Source of the DNA: Planococcus citreus
GTDB lineage: Bacteria > Bacillota > Bacilli > Bacillales_A > Planococcaceae
DNA: 64,000 nt
Reading direction: 5' to 3'
NCBI RefSeq assembly: GCF_003664125.1
Contig: NZ_RCCP01000001.1
Coordinates: 372,001 to 436,000, forward strand
In this document: positions 1 to 9,211 of the stretch, piece after piece
Layout of the letters: every line of letters begins with the position of its first letter
Numbering within the stretch: position 1 is the first letter of the stretch
The notes under the pieces: generated by a model
What the model was told of the DNA's origin: nothing
Database searches by the model: none
What the model saw: only the letters and a program-made list of their open reading frames with translations
Program-made: the position numbers and the translations under genes

Positions 1-280
1 TAAACTCAAGACGCGCACTTCCTTCAACTTGTTCAGGGATCATGTCCTCCCCTACTTTTGAACGGCGGAATTTAACAATTGCCAATACATAGATGATAGT
101 AACGACGACGATAACGAATAACATGACAATGGATGACAAAATCAATAAGTTGAACTGATCTTGTGCAACCTTACCAGCCGGTATCAGCGTCGAGATCTCT
201 TCGCGCCCGCAGCCTGAAAGAAAAACAAGCAATGCGGTCATCAAGGCGAAGAGGCGCCATTTCTTAGGTCCTTTCATCAT
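1..280 (-). CDS. ctaC: Cytochrome c oxidase subunit II, N-terminal part (cut by window edge)
   Basis: Only the first ~93 codons lie in the window. The protein starts with a lipoprotein signal (hydrophobic stretch ending in LVFLSGCG, Cys at about residue 24). A strong transmembrane segment follows at about residues 45-68, then a charged KFRRSK stretch, as in CtaC of Bacillus. Family knowledge: subunit II carries the CuA site and accepts electrons from cytochrome c at the outer membrane face; those residues lie beyond the edge. It is downstream of ctaB on the same strand (56 bp gap), the usual ctaB-ctaC order. The ATG at 280 is chosen because an AGAGAGGGG ribosome binding site lies about 11 nt upstream; the ATG at 290 is out of frame. 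Confidence 0.85.
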   Translation of the reverse strand, partial: MMKGPKKWRLFALMTALLVFLSGCGREEISTLIPAGKVAQDQFNLLILSSIVMLFVIVVVTIIYVLAIVKFRRSKVGEDMIPEQVEGSARLEF

Positions 281-335
281 AGCTTTTCATACCCCTCTCT
301 GAATAAAGTGTTTTACAGTTAAGTAAAAGAGAAAT

Positions 336-1253
336 TTAGACGAATACTGCGAAAATGATCATCGAGACAAATAGAATCGTCATATAGTTCAACGAATAGA
401 TGAACATTTTCTTCGCCCATTTCAAATCATCAGCTGCCTTGAAGCCTTGGATTGCAAGAACAAGCCATCCGATATTCAACGCTGTAGCTAAGATGATGAA
501 GCCTATCCCAAGTTCCATAAGCAGGAACGGCAATGGGAAAAGCAGTAAAACCCATGCAAGCATCGATTTTTTTGTCCGGTGGAATCCTTTGACCACCGGA
601 AGCATCGGAATATTTGCAGCCCGATACTCTTCCGTCCGTTTCATGGCAAGCGCATAAAAATGCGGCGGCTGCCAGATGAACATAATCAGAAACAGCGCCC
701 AAGCGCCCGTACCGAGCGTCGGCTCCACCGCAGCCCAGCCGATAAGCGGCGGAATTGCGCCGGAAATGCTGCCGACGATCGTATTGCCGACATGCCGTCT
801 CTTTGACCACATCGAGTAGAGGACAACATAAGCCAAGATGCCGGCGATTCCAAACAGACCTGCTGAAACAGAAGCGGAAAACAAAAATAGTTCGCCTATA
901 ACGATGAAAGAAATGGCGAGTGCCAAGACAGCGGATGGCTTGAACCTGCCCGTAACTGTCGGACGGGCTCTCTTGCTGGCCATCAATGGGTCGATATCTG
1001 TGTCGATATAATTATTCATCGCCGCAGACCCCGCAATGATCAATGCCGAACCGACGATGGTATAGACAAGAATATCCATATGGTCAAGGAAATTCTTATC
1101 CGAAAACTGGAAAGCGAGCCACAGTCCCGTAAAGACGGTAATTAAATTGGAATTCACGATCCCAATCTTAATAAGTGCCAGAAAATCTTTAGTGAACGTA
1201 CTCGATTCTACAGCATCGGTCGGTTCTGCAGACAAAGACCGGCCGTTTGACAT
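336..1253 (-). CDS. ctaB: Protoheme IX farnesyltransferase (heme O synthase)
   Basis: Polytopic membrane prenyltransferase of the UbiA superfamily, 305 aa. It transfers a farnesyl group to heme B to make heme O, the precursor of heme A for aa3-type oxidase. The Asp-rich motif NYIDTDIDPLMASKRARP is visible at about residues 95-112, with several hydrophobic helices. The ATG at 1253 is preferred because AAAGGAGGGAG sits 6 nt upstream; an in-frame start ten codons earlier would place that site inside the gene. It lies immediately upstream of ctaC and divergent from ctaA, as in Bacillus. Length matches the family. Confidence 0.95.
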   Translation of the reverse strand: MSNGRSLSAEPTDAVESSTFTKDFLALIKIGIVNSNLITVFTGLWLAFQFSDKNFLDHMDILVYTIVGSALIIAGSAAMNNYIDTDIDPLMASKRARPTVTGRFKPSAVLALAISFIVIGELFLFSASVSAGLFGIAGILAYVVLYSMWSKRRHVGNTIVGSISGAIPPLIGWAAVEPTLGTGAWALFLIMFIWQPPHFYALAMKRTEEYRAANIPMLPVVKGFHRTKKSMLAWVLLLFPLPFLLMELGIGFIILATALNIGWLVLAIQGFKAADDLKWAKKMFIYSLNYMTILFVSMIIFAVFV

Positions 1254-1600
1254 ATAACTCCCTCCTTTCAAAGTTGTAAGCATATTCCGCTAACCATAAC
1301 TATATCTAAATTCCAGCTTCTTTTCTACATATTACTGAAATTTCCTGATATAAAGTGATGATTTCACGCAATTGGTCTTACAAATATTCATCTCTAATCA
1401 TACAGTAGCCCCCTCGTTATTTTAAGATAGAAAAAACGCTGTTTTTGAACAGTTTGTGAAGGTCTCTATTATTATGTCCAATTCTTGAAAGTTTAGGGGA
1501 ACGCCCATTTCTCGTTGTATTTTAAACGCAGTTTCGCTATCATCGAGTATGCAGGTTATCGTTAACGCTAAAAGTTTTTCTAAAAAAAGTAGGTGGCATT
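1254..1600. other. ctaB/ctaA divergent intergenic region
   Basis: This 347-bp region separates the divergent ctaB and ctaA genes. It is AT-rich and holds no credible reading frame. In Bacillus the equivalent region carries ResD-dependent control, but I cannot identify a ResD site by eye. One candidate sigma-A promoter for ctaA is listed separately. Confidence 0.5.
1445..1472 (+). promoter_or_regulatory. Candidate sigma-A promoter for ctaA
   Basis: TTGAAC at 1445-1450 and TATTAT at 1467-1472 are separated by 16 bp and point toward ctaA. The leader would be about 120 nt. Both hexamers are imperfect, so this is only a candidate. Confidence 0.3.
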
Positions 1601-2518
1601 TTGAAAAGCAACATTTATATAAAAATATTCGGGGTTCTTGCGTCTGTCGGCATGCTGCTCATCCTCCTCGGCGGGGCTTTGGTGACCAAAACCGATAGTG
1701 GCATGGGGTGTGGCCGCAACTGGCCGGACTGCAACGGCAATTTGATTCCGCGGGAAATCACCCCTGAAGTGCTGATCGAGTTCTCCCACCGCCTGGTAAC
1801 GGGCGTGGTCGGAATTTTGATCGTGGTGTTAGCGGTGTGGGCTTGGCGCAAGTTCGGCCATGTACGGGAGACGAAGTTCCTCGCCTTTATGGCTGTCTTC
1901 TTCCTCGTGTTGCAAGCATTGATCGGTGCCGCGCAAGTTCTATGGGGCCAAGGCGATTTTATCCTCGCGCTCCACTTCGGGATTTCTCTCCTGTCGTTCG
2001 CAGCTGTCCTGCTGTTGACCTTGCTCATCTTTGAAGTGGACCGCAAGTTCGATGCGGACCGTGTACAAATCGGACGCACTTTGAAATTCCATACGCTTGG
2101 CGTCGCACTGTATTCTTATGTCGTTGTCTACACTGGCGCTCTTGTCCGCCATACAGAATCAAGCTTGATCTGTTCCGATTGGCCATTGTGCCGCAACGAC
2201 CAGTTCGCGCTGCCAAGCAATATGTATGAATGGGTCCAGATGGGGCATCGCTTCGCAGCTGCGCTCATCGTGATCTGGATCGGCGTAATCGCACTCCATG
2301 CGTATCGCCATTACCGCGACCAGCGCGTCATCTATTGGGGCTGGCTCATCGCTTTCACCATCGTGCTTCTTCAAGCAACGAGCGGCATGCTCGTCGTCTT
2401 GACGAAGTTGAATCTTGCGGTTGCCTTGCTCCACTCCTTGCTCATCTCAATGCTTTTCGGATTATTATGTTATATGGTCCTTCTCGTATCCAGAAGCAAG
2501 TACATTAAATCCAAATAA
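1601..2518 (+). CDS. ctaA: Heme A synthase
   Basis: Eight-helix membrane oxygenase, 305 aa, converting heme O to heme A for cytochrome aa3. Both conserved cysteine pairs are visible: CGRNWPDC near residue 36 and CSDWPLC near residue 191. The heme-ligand histidines occur in FSHRLVTG, LHFGISL, GHRFAAA and LLHSLL. It starts at TTG 1601 with AGGTGG 6 nt upstream. It is divergent from ctaB and convergent with pycA, sharing a bidirectional terminator. The pairing of CtaA and CtaB implies an aa3-type terminal oxidase. Confidence 0.95.
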   Translation: MKSNIYIKIFGVLASVGMLLILLGGALVTKTDSGMGCGRNWPDCNGNLIPREITPEVLIEFSHRLVTGVVGILIVVLAVWAWRKFGHVRETKFLAFMAVFFLVLQALIGAAQVLWGQGDFILALHFGISLLSFAAVLLLTLLIFEVDRKFDADRVQIGRTLKFHTLGVALYSYVVVYTGALVRHTESSLICSDWPLCRNDQFALPSNMYEWVQMGHRFAAALIVIWIGVIALHAYRHYRDQRVIYWGWLIAFTIVLLQATSGMLVVLTKLNLAVALLHSLLISMLFGLLCYMVLLVSRSKYIKSK

Positions 2519-2520
2519 AA

Positions 2521-2549
2521 AAATCCGGTGCGAATTCGCACCGGATTTT
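2521..2549. terminator. Bidirectional terminator between ctaA and pycA
   Basis: A perfect 28-bp palindrome (arm AAATCCGGTGCGAA) is followed by T7 on the plus strand and preceded by A-rich DNA, so it can end both convergent genes. Confidence 0.9.
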
Positions 2550-2555
2550 TTTATT

Positions 2556-5500
2556 TTATTTTGATTCCATTTCAATGAGCAAATCGCCCGTTGAAATGCC
2601 GTCTCCGGCTGTTACATAGATTTCCTGGATCGTGCCGTCAAATGGTGCTTGAACAGTTGTCTCCATCTTCATTGCTTCCGTGACCAACAGATGGTCGCCG
2701 CGTTTTACTTTCAGCCCTTTTTCCCCGACTACTTTCAGGACAGTGCCAGGCATTGTCGCTGCAATATGATTTTCTTTTGTCGGGTCGGCTTTCGGTTTTG
2801 CTGCTGAATCGGTTTCAACTGTCATATCCTGGATGCTGATTTCACGTGGTTGGCCGTTCAATTCAAAATAGATAATCCGCGTGCCATCTTTTTGCGGTTC
2901 GCCGATGGACACGAGCTTGATCATTAAGGTCTTGCCTTTTTCGATCTCGACTTCGATTTCTTCGCTGAGGCGCATGCCGTAAAGGAAGGTCAAGGTATCA
3001 AGGACCGATACATCCCCGAAGGTCTGGTTCGTCACGCTGTACTCTTCGAATACTTTCGGATAAAGCGCATAGGCCAGCACTTCGTGGCTAGTGACCGGGC
3101 GCTTCAGGCGTTCGAATAATTTCTCGCGGATCGCCTCAAAATCAGCAGGTTCGAGCAATTCGCCCGGACGCACCGTGATCGGCTCGCGTTCTTTCAAGAT
3201 CACTTTCTGCAACTCTTTCGGGAAGCCCCCGTGCGGTTGGCCGATATAGCCTTCGAAGAACTCGATGACCGATTCAGGGAAATCGATATTCTCACCGCGT
3301 GTCAGTACTGTTTTTTCATCCAATTCGTTCTGGACCATGAACAAAGCCATGTCCCCTACGACTTTCGATGACGGCGTGACTTTTACGACATCGCCGAACA
3401 GCATGTTGACGCGGGAATACATTTCCTTCACTTCTTCCCAGCGCATGCCCAGGCCGACCGCTTTTGCCTGCTGCTGCAGGTTGCTGTACTGCCCGCCTGG
3501 CATCTCGTGGACATAAATCTCGGAATGCGGGCTGTTCATTCCGCTCTCGAAATCGCTGTAATACTTGCGGACATCTTCCCAGTAATGAGACATGGTCTCA
3601 AGAGACTCAATATCCGCTCTGACTTTCCGCTTGCCGCCGCTCATCGCATAATAAAGCGAGTTGGCGCTTGGCTGCGATGTGAGCCCCGCCATTGTGCCAA
3701 GAGCAGTATCAACGATATCGACTCCGGCTTCAATCGCTTTGGAATAAAGGTAGATGCCGTTTCCGCTCGTATCATGCGTGTGCAAATGGATCGGCAATGA
3801 AACCGTATCCTTCAGTTCAGAAACGAGACGGTACGCTGCTTCTGGCTTCAAAAGGCCCGCCATATCTTTGATCGCGAGAATATGCGCGCCTGCCGCTTCC
3901 AGCTCTTTCGCCATATCCTTATAGTATTGAACCGTGTATTTATCGCGGCTCGGGTCGAGAATGTCTCCTGTATAGCAAATCGCCGCTTCTGCGACTTTTC
4001 CGGAGTTGCGCACTTCATCGATGGCAACTTCCATTCCTTTAATCCAGTTAAGGCTGTCGAAAATGCGGAATACGTCGATTCCAGCTTCAGCCGATGTCCG
4101 GGCAAACTCGCGGATGACATTATCCGGGTAGTTTTTATAACCGACCGCATTCGCTCCACGGAACAACATCTGAAATAACACGTTCGGGATGTCTTCGCGC
4201 AATTTGATGAGGCGCTGCCACGGGTCTTCTTTCAGGAAGCGGTAAGACACGTCGAATGTCGCGCCACCCCACATCTCCATCGAGAACAAATCGCTTTGGA
4301 GCCGGGCAGTTTCTTTCGCGACTGCGAACATATCGTGTGAACGCATGCGCGTTGCAAGCAGCGATTGATGGGCATCGCGAAGAGTCGTATCCGTCAGTAG
4401 CACATCATCTTGCTCAAGTATCCACTTCGTCAAACCTTCTGGGCCGCGCTCATCGAGGATTTGTTTTGTGCCTTGTGGAACTTCAGTAATGATGTCAATT
4501 TCGGGTTTGCGCGGTGCTGCATAAATTGGTTTCTTTTTCTTCTCGATTCCAGGGAAGCCATTTACCGTCACATTGCCGATATAGCTAAGCAATTTCGTTC
4601 CACGGTCTTGGCGCACAGGGAACTTAAATAATTCTGGGGTGCTGTCGATAAAGCTGGTATCGAAATCTCCGTTGATGAAATTTTGATGTTTTACTACATT
4701 TTCAAGGAACGGGATATTCGTTTTGATGCCACGGATGCGGAATTCCTGCAAGTTGCGGTCCATCTTCGCTGCGGCTTCTTTGAACGTTGTTGCCCATGTA
4801 GACACTTTAACGAGCAATGAATCGTAATACGGGGAAATGACAGCCCCCTGGAAACCGTTTCCGGCATCTAGGCGTACACCAAATCCGCCGCCTGAACGGT
4901 AGACCATCAGTTTTCCGGCATCCGGCATGAAGTCATTCAATGGGTCTTCTGTGGTCACACGCGATTGAATGGCGAAGCCGAACAAAGGGATATCTTCTTG
5001 TTTCGGAATAGCTATCGTTTCGCTATGCAACATATGCCCGCGGGCGATATGGATCTGTGCATGGACGATATCGATGCCTGTGACCATTTCAGTGATCGTG
5101 TGTTCAACTTGGATGCGGGGGTTTACTTCGATAAAGTAAAATTCATCTCCCGCCACCAGGAACTCAACTGTCCCGGCATTTATGTAATCGATGTTTTTCA
5201 TTAATTTAACGGCAGCGTCGCAAATTTCATTTCGCAATTCATTGCTGATCGAGTTGGATGGGGCGATTTCCACGACTTTCTGGTGGCGCCGCTGAATAGA
5301 GCAGTCACGTTCGTACAGATGGACGACATTGCCTTCTGCATCGCCGAGGATCTGCACTTCGATGTGCTTCGGTTTGTCTACGAATTTTTCCACATACATT
5401 TCGTCGGAACCGAAGGCAGCTTTCGCTTCGGATTTCGCACGTTCGTAAGATGATGCCAGTTCACTGGCGTCTTTGACGATGCGCATGCCTCGTCCGCCAC

Positions 5501-5996
5501 CGCCTAGTGATGCTTTGATCATCAACGGGAATCCGGCTTGGTCGGCAAATGCCTCTACTTCAGCCAATGATTCGACAGGGCCGTCCGTTCCCGGAATGAC
5601 TGGGATTCCTGCAGCGATCGCTTGATCACGGGCTTTGACTTTATCGCCGAACATATCGAGATGGCGGGATGTTGGCCCGATGAATACGATGCCTTCTTCT
5701 TCACAGCGCCGCGCAAAATGCACGTTTTCGGATAAGAATCCGTACCCTGGGTGGATGGCGTCCACTCCTGAGTCCTTGGCGATGCGAATGATGTCTTCGA
5801 TGTCCAAATAAGCATCAATCGGCTTTTTTCCTTTGCCGACTAAATACGATTCGTCAGCTTTGTAACGATGAAACGAACCGCTGTCTTCCTGCGAATAAAT
5901 CGCAACTGTCCGAAGATTCAGTTCTGTACAGGCGCGGAAGATCCGAATTGCAATTTCTCCGCGGTTGGCTACTAAGATCTTGTTAATCTCTTTCAC
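2556..5996 (-). CDS. pycA: Pyruvate carboxylase
   Basis: Biotin enzyme that carboxylates pyruvate to oxaloacetate with ATP and bicarbonate, refilling the TCA cycle. About 1146 aa, against 1148 in B. subtilis. Order: biotin carboxylase/ATP-grasp domain (KILVANRGEIAIRI at the N terminus, SLGGGGRGMRIV loop), carboxyltransferase domain from about residue 535 (LLTDTTLRDAHQSLLATR), and C-terminal biotinyl domain with biotin lysine in EAMKME near residue 1112. A GTG at 6008 is possible, but AAAGGG directly abuts it; GTG 5996 has better spacing and gives MKEINKILVANRG. It lies downstream of ftsW as in Bacillus. Family knowledge: PycA is inhibited by c-di-AMP in Listeria and interacts with DarB in B. 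subtilis; darB is also in this window. Confidence 0.97.
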   Translation of the reverse strand: MKEINKILVANRGEIAIRIFRACTELNLRTVAIYSQEDSGSFHRYKADESYLVGKGKKPIDAYLDIEDIIRIAKDSGVDAIHPGYGFLSENVHFARRCEEEGIVFIGPTSRHLDMFGDKVKARDQAIAAGIPVIPGTDGPVESLAEVEAFADQAGFPLMIKASLGGGGRGMRIVKDASELASSYERAKSEAKAAFGSDEMYVEKFVDKPKHIEVQILGDAEGNVVHLYERDCSIQRRHQKVVEIAPSNSISNELRNEICDAAVKLMKNIDYINAGTVEFLVAGDEFYFIEVNPRIQVEHTITEMVTGIDIVHAQIHIARGHMLHSETIAIPKQEDIPLFGFAIQSRVTTEDPLNDFMPDAGKLMVYRSGGGFGVRLDAGNGFQGAVISPYYDSLLVKVSTWATTFKEAAAKMDRNLQEFRIRGIKTNIPFLENVVKHQNFINGDFDTSFIDSTPELFKFPVRQDRGTKLLSYIGNVTVNGFPGIEKKKKPIYAAPRKPEIDIITEVPQGTKQILDERGPEGLTKWILEQDDVLLTDTTLRDAHQSLLATRMRSHDMFAVAKETARLQSDLFSMEMWGGATFDVSYRFLKEDPWQRLIKLREDIPNVLFQMLFRGANAVGYKNYPDNVIREFARTSAEAGIDVFRIFDSLNWIKGMEVAIDEVRNSGKVAEAAICYTGDILDPSRDKYTVQYYKDMAKELEAAGAHILAIKDMAGLLKPEAAYRLVSELKDTVSLPIHLHTHDTSGNGIYLYSKAIEAGVDIVDTALGTMAGLTSQPSANSLYYAMSGGKRKVRADIESLETMSHYWEDVRKYYSDFESGMNSPHSEIYVHEMPGGQYSNLQQQAKAVGLGMRWEEVKEMYSRVNMLFGDVVKVTPSSKVVGDMALFMVQNELDEKTVLTRGENIDFPESVIEFFEGYIGQPHGGFPKELQKVILKEREPITVRPGELLEPADFEAIREKLFERLKRPVTSHEVLAYALYPKVFEEYSVTNQTFGDVSVLDTLTFLYGMRLSEEIEVEIEKGKTLMIKLVSIGEPQKDGTRIIYFELNGQPREISIQDMTVETDSAAKPKADPTKENHIAATMPGTVLKVVGEKGLKVKRGDHLLVTEAMKMETTVQAPFDGTIQEIYVTAGDGISTGDLLIEMESK

Positions 5997-6011
5997 TCCG
6001 ACGCACACCCT

Positions 6012-7178
6012 TTACTTTTTCGTTTTTTCGTATTTATTGAACATGGAAACATTCATTAATACTCCCATAGCTAACGATAACAAAATTACTGAAGTTCCGC
6101 CATAGCTTATAAATGGAAGTGTAACGCCAGTCAGCGGTATGATGCCCGACAGGCCGCCCAGATTGACGAACGATTGGATGCCGATCATGCTTGCGACGCC
6201 CGCTGCGAGCATGCGCGCAAGCGGGTCGCTAGTCGTCATCGCGATCCACAATCCGCGAAGGACAACGAAGCCCAATCCGCCGATGACGACGAAGACGCCC
6301 AGAACGCCGAGTTCTTCCGCAATGACCGACATGATGAAATCGGTATGGGGCTCGGGCAAATAGCCGAGCTTTTGGATGGACTGGCCGAGGCCAAGGCCGC
6401 TAAGCCCACCTGAGCCGATTGCCAAATAACCGTTGACGATTTGGAAACCGAATCCGAGCTCATCAGAAAATGGGTTAAAGAAGGCGTCGATGCGCCCCAC
6501 CCGTTTTTCAGTGAAAATCAAGTCTTTGGCGAAAATCATCGCAGGCACGATGAAGACGGCGGCAGCTGCAACGACGATTCCTGCCAATTTCACGAACGGT
6601 TTCAGGCGGACGCCTGATGCTGCCATTACCGACAAGCCGACCGCGCCGATGATGACCATCGACCCCAAATCAGGCTCAAGGAAGACTAGCAGCAAAACTG
6701 CGGTCAAAATGATGACCGGCGGGATGATCGATTCGTTCAGTTTATTGATGGACCCGTTACGATATTTATTCGAAAACACACCCGCCAAATAAAAAATCAA
6801 GCCGACTTTAGCGACTTCCGATGGCTGGATATTGGCGAAGCCGAGGCTGATCCAACTTTTCGCACCGCCTGCCGCAAAGCCGATAAAATGGACCAAGATG
6901 AGTCCGGTGAAGATGACTGCGAGTACGGTCGCCATCATCCACTTTTTCTTGAAATGCTTATACGGGAATACGGCTGCAAGCAGAAATACAGGGTATGCGA
7001 TGGCCAAGTTGATCAATTGCTGTATGTAGAAGCGGTCCGGTGAGTCATTGTAATAGTTTACAGACCAAGCCATGCTCGAGGAGTAAATCATGATCAGACC
7101 AAAAATGGTCAATGCCAGGTATGTAAAGAGAAGCGGGTAGTCTATGTACTTGCCGTATTTCTTGATGTAGGATTTCAT
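6012..7178 (-). CDS. ftsW: SEDS-family peptidoglycan glycosyltransferase FtsW
   Basis: Polytopic protein of 388 aa with about ten hydrophobic helices, belonging to the FtsW/RodA/SpoVE family that polymerises lipid II. The signature LPEPHTDFIMSVIAEELG is at about residues 270-287, and the C-terminal PFISYGGTS motif is present. Its place between ylaN and pycA matches B. subtilis ftsW, which favours septal FtsW over RodA. The start has GAGGT about 11 nt upstream. The gap to pycA is only about 15 bp, so co-transcription is likely. Confidence 0.92.
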   Translation of the reverse strand: MKSYIKKYGKYIDYPLLFTYLALTIFGLIMIYSSSMAWSVNYYNDSPDRFYIQQLINLAIAYPVFLLAAVFPYKHFKKKWMMATVLAVIFTGLILVHFIGFAAGGAKSWISLGFANIQPSEVAKVGLIFYLAGVFSNKYRNGSINKLNESIIPPVIILTAVLLLVFLEPDLGSMVIIGAVGLSVMAASGVRLKPFVKLAGIVVAAAAVFIVPAMIFAKDLIFTEKRVGRIDAFFNPFSDELGFGFQIVNGYLAIGSGGLSGLGLGQSIQKLGYLPEPHTDFIMSVIAEELGVLGVFVVIGGLGFVVLRGLWIAMTTSDPLARMLAAGVASMIGIQSFVNLGGLSGIIPLTGVTLPFISYGGTSVILLSLAMGVLMNVSMFNKYEKTKK

Positions 7179-7218
7179 TGTTTTTTATACCTCATTCAAT
7201 TGGATTCATTAGTAAAAA

Positions 7219-7243
7219 AACTCAAACTGGAATCGTTTGAGTT
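7219..7243 (-). terminator. Terminator downstream of ylaN
   Basis: Arms AACTCAAAC/GTTTGAGTT with a 7-nt loop, followed on the minus strand by a T7 run. It lies between ylaN and ftsW, so ftsW may need its own promoter or rely on read-through. Confidence 0.8.
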
Positions 7244-7248
7244 TTGGG

Positions 7249-7530
7249 TCATTTATTTGTATACGCGTCATGGAGGATGGACAGTTTCTTCTCCAGCGTA
7301 TCCATTAAATTTTTACCGGTCTCACGTTCGATCAAGCCGAGTTTGACGGCAAAATCGATTTCCCGTGATAAGCCAAACATTTGCGTATCAAGAACTTCTT
7401 CATATAAAGGGCAGGAAGGCAATGTAAGATGATCCATCTGCACCTTGATCAATTGCTCGATTTTCTCTGCATCAGCTTTAAGGAGTTCCAGCGCTTTTTC
7501 CTGATAAGTCTGTTCTTCTGTATGTTCCAT
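7249..7530 (-). CDS. ylaN: YlaN family protein (iron/Fur-linked small protein)
   Basis: 93-aa soluble helical protein of the YlaN (DUF1507) family, placed directly upstream of ftsW as in B. subtilis. Helical segments such as [17 protein letters not shown] and [15 protein letters not shown] match the family. Family knowledge: YlaN has been linked to iron homeostasis through Fur in recent work on Bacillus and staphylococci. The ribosome binding site GGGGGAG lies 5 nt before the ATG. Confidence 0.88.
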   Translation of the reverse strand: MEHTEEQTYQEKALELLKADAEKIEQLIKVQMDHLTLPSCPLYEEVLDTQMFGLSREIDFAVKLGLIERETGKNLMDTLEKKLSILHDAYTNK

Positions 7531-7694
7531 GAGGACTCCCCCATCACTTGTATTTCTGCTCCATTAGCCTGTTTAAAGTGTATCTTTTACGCTGTCAAAT
7601 TGCAAGTCTCTCATAAAAGGGATTAAACCCTTTGGGAATTGTATGTGAACAGTTATACTGAAGAAGAGAGATACTATAATGGAGGGTTTTATTT

Positions 7695-8201
7695 ATGGAA
7701 TTCATCATACCGTTCAAAGGGAAAGTCACATACAAACTGACCTTGGATCCGACCGTGTGGATTTTTGATGACCGCAAACTGGATCTTAAGACGTTTTTCA
7801 CAGAAGAGCATGTCGATAAGGACGATCTAGAAGAATACAAGCGCGGCATGGGCGAACATTGGTCACGTGAAATCATGGAAGGCGCTACCGTTCCGCCGAC
7901 CTTGAATTCAGAGAAAAAATACAAGCGCCAGGAAAAACAAGACATGCTTACAGGCACATTCGGCATGCGATTCCAGCCATTCTTAGAGAACGCCGAGCCA
8001 ACAGCTGGCTCGTCCAAAGTCGTGTTCGAAACGGCTTCAGGAGACCATGCTTTCGAAATTGAAAATGCCAAGCAATTGATTTTCAAATTCAGCCAGGATG
8101 GGAAGCCTCTCCGTGAAGATGGACCCGTCCATATCCTATTTCCGGATGGCTCGAATACCGATCAGCCGATTACCCATGTCTCCGCTATCCGGGTCGAATA
8201 G
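7695..8201 (+). CDS. Conserved hypothetical protein, 168 aa
   Basis: I do not recognise a family with certainty. The protein is soluble, acidic and lacks a signal peptide or membrane segment. It has a beta-rich N terminus (MEFIIPFKGKVTYKLTLDPTVW) and a C-terminal segment with regularly spaced hydrophobics. It begins a co-directional set with the zinc-finger protein YlaI (11-bp gap) and a membrane protein. GGAGGG lies upstream of the ATG. Related Bacillales entries may be labelled peptidyl-prolyl isomerase, but no FKBP or cyclophilin motif is visible. Confidence 0.75.
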   Translation: MEFIIPFKGKVTYKLTLDPTVWIFDDRKLDLKTFFTEEHVDKDDLEEYKRGMGEHWSREIMEGATVPPTLNSEKKYKRQEKQDMLTGTFGMRFQPFLENAEPTAGSSKVVFETASGDHAFEIENAKQLIFKFSQDGKPLREDGPVHILFPDGSNTDQPITHVSAIRVE

Positions 8202-8212
8202 GAGGAATATCT

Positions 8213-8416
8213 ATGCGTGTTCAATGCGTCATCTGCGATAAAATCGAAGAACTTGAAGACGATACGCTGCAAGCCAAGCGCCTTCGCAACCGGCCGATCC
8301 ACACCCGTATGTGCGAAGAATGCCACGACCGGATCACCAAACGGACAGAAGAGCGTCTAGCGACCGGACATTTTCATTTCTTCCGCAGCTCCCGCAGCAT
8401 CGAGGATGATTTCTGA
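8213..8416 (+). CDS. ylaI: YlaI family zinc-binding protein
   Basis: 67-aa protein with two CxxC pairs, CVIC at residues 5-8 and CEEC around residue 41, as in the YlaI (DUF2197) family of putative zinc-binding proteins. The N terminus MRVQCVICDKIEEL fits the family. AGGAGG is well placed before the ATG. Its stop overlaps the start of the next gene (TGATG), implying translational coupling. In B. subtilis ylaI is also close to typA and ylaH. Biochemical role unknown. Confidence 0.85.
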   Translation: MRVQCVICDKIEELEDDTLQAKRLRNRPIHTRMCEECHDRITKRTEERLATGHFHFFRSSRSIEDDF

Positions 8417-8865
8417 TGAAAATCCTAAAAGGTTTGTGGATTGGTTTCTGGAGCGGCCTCATTCTCGGATTATTGCTGAAATGGATGCAGGCAGTGACCG
8501 GTGTCCGGAATTACGAATTGCTATTGAACGTCGATTTCATCCCGCTGGTCAATCAAGTGAACTGGTCGGAGCTGACTGAATTCGTTTTCCATTTGATCAT
8601 CTCACTGATAATCGGCATCGTTTATGTGTATATTGCCAAACGCCGCAACTATACATTTGGCCAATTGACGATCATCAGCTTGGTACTTACCATACCGACC
8701 TACATCCTGTTTTTCCCGCTGGCCATGCTCGCGGTAGAAGCCGATGTCCCGGAACCGACCGATATGGGGGCTTTCCTCTATTGGATCTTGGCACATCTGA
8801 CGTATGCGCTACTGTTGCCGATACTTTACAAAACATTTGAACGCAAAAACGCTGCCTCTCATTGA
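8416..8865 (+). CDS. Integral membrane protein of unknown function
   Basis: 149 aa with about four transmembrane helices: near residues 5-25, 55-75, 85-110 and 122-140. The first helix is Trp/Gly rich (GLWIGFWSGLILGLLL). It overlaps the stop of ylaI by one base, so it is probably translated together with it. I cannot place it in a named family; a resemblance to YqhR-type membrane proteins is only an impression. Its last 7 bp overlap the end of the convergent ylaH gene. Confidence 0.75.
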   Translation: MKILKGLWIGFWSGLILGLLLKWMQAVTGVRNYELLLNVDFIPLVNQVNWSELTEFVFHLIISLIIGIVYVYIAKRRNYTFGQLTIISLVLTIPTYILFFPLAMLAVEADVPEPTDMGAFLYWILAHLTYALLLPILYKTFERKNAASH

Positions 8866-8877
8866 GAAGCAGCGTTT
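8845..8877. terminator. Hairpin spanning the overlapping 3' ends of two convergent genes
   Basis: Arms AAAACGCTGC/GCAGCGTTTT with a short inner extension form a hairpin that includes both stop codons. It has a T4 tail on each strand, so it probably ends both genes. Confidence 0.7.
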
Positions 8878-9188
8878 TCGCGTTTTTCGCGCCAAAGGCG
8901 GATCTTATAAAGGATGAGAATCAATGCGGCAATGACCAAGCCCTCGACAACGGGCAGGAAAAAGGCCAGGAATGTCAGGCCCAATCCTCCCGCAGCCAAG
9001 AACAAGATGATGACTGCATTTTTTCCGATCGATAATTTTTTGGCAAAGCCCAGCTTATACACAAGTGCCGATAACAGGAAGATGACGGCAAACAGTGCAT
9101 ATCCCGCCACATCGAAATTAGGCATGTTCTGGTAAAGAATGCGGGCTACCGGATACATATTTTCATAGACAAAAGCCTGCTCGTCCAC
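8859..9188 (-). CDS. ylaH: YlaH family membrane protein
   Basis: 109 aa, with three hydrophobic segments at about residues 27-47, 55-75 and 77-95 followed by a basic tail (KIRLWREKREN). Size, topology and place directly after typA match B. subtilis ylaH. It probably shares the typA transcript (23-bp gap). Function unknown. The 3' end overlaps the convergent membrane-protein gene by 7 bp. Confidence 0.82.
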   Translation of the reverse strand: MDEQAFVYENMYPVARILYQNMPNFDVAGYALFAVIFLLSALVYKLGFAKKLSIGKNAVIILFLAAGGLGLTFLAFFLPVVEGLVIAALILILYKIRLWREKRENAASQ

Positions 9189-9211
9189 GGATTATACATC
9201 CTTCCAGTTGT

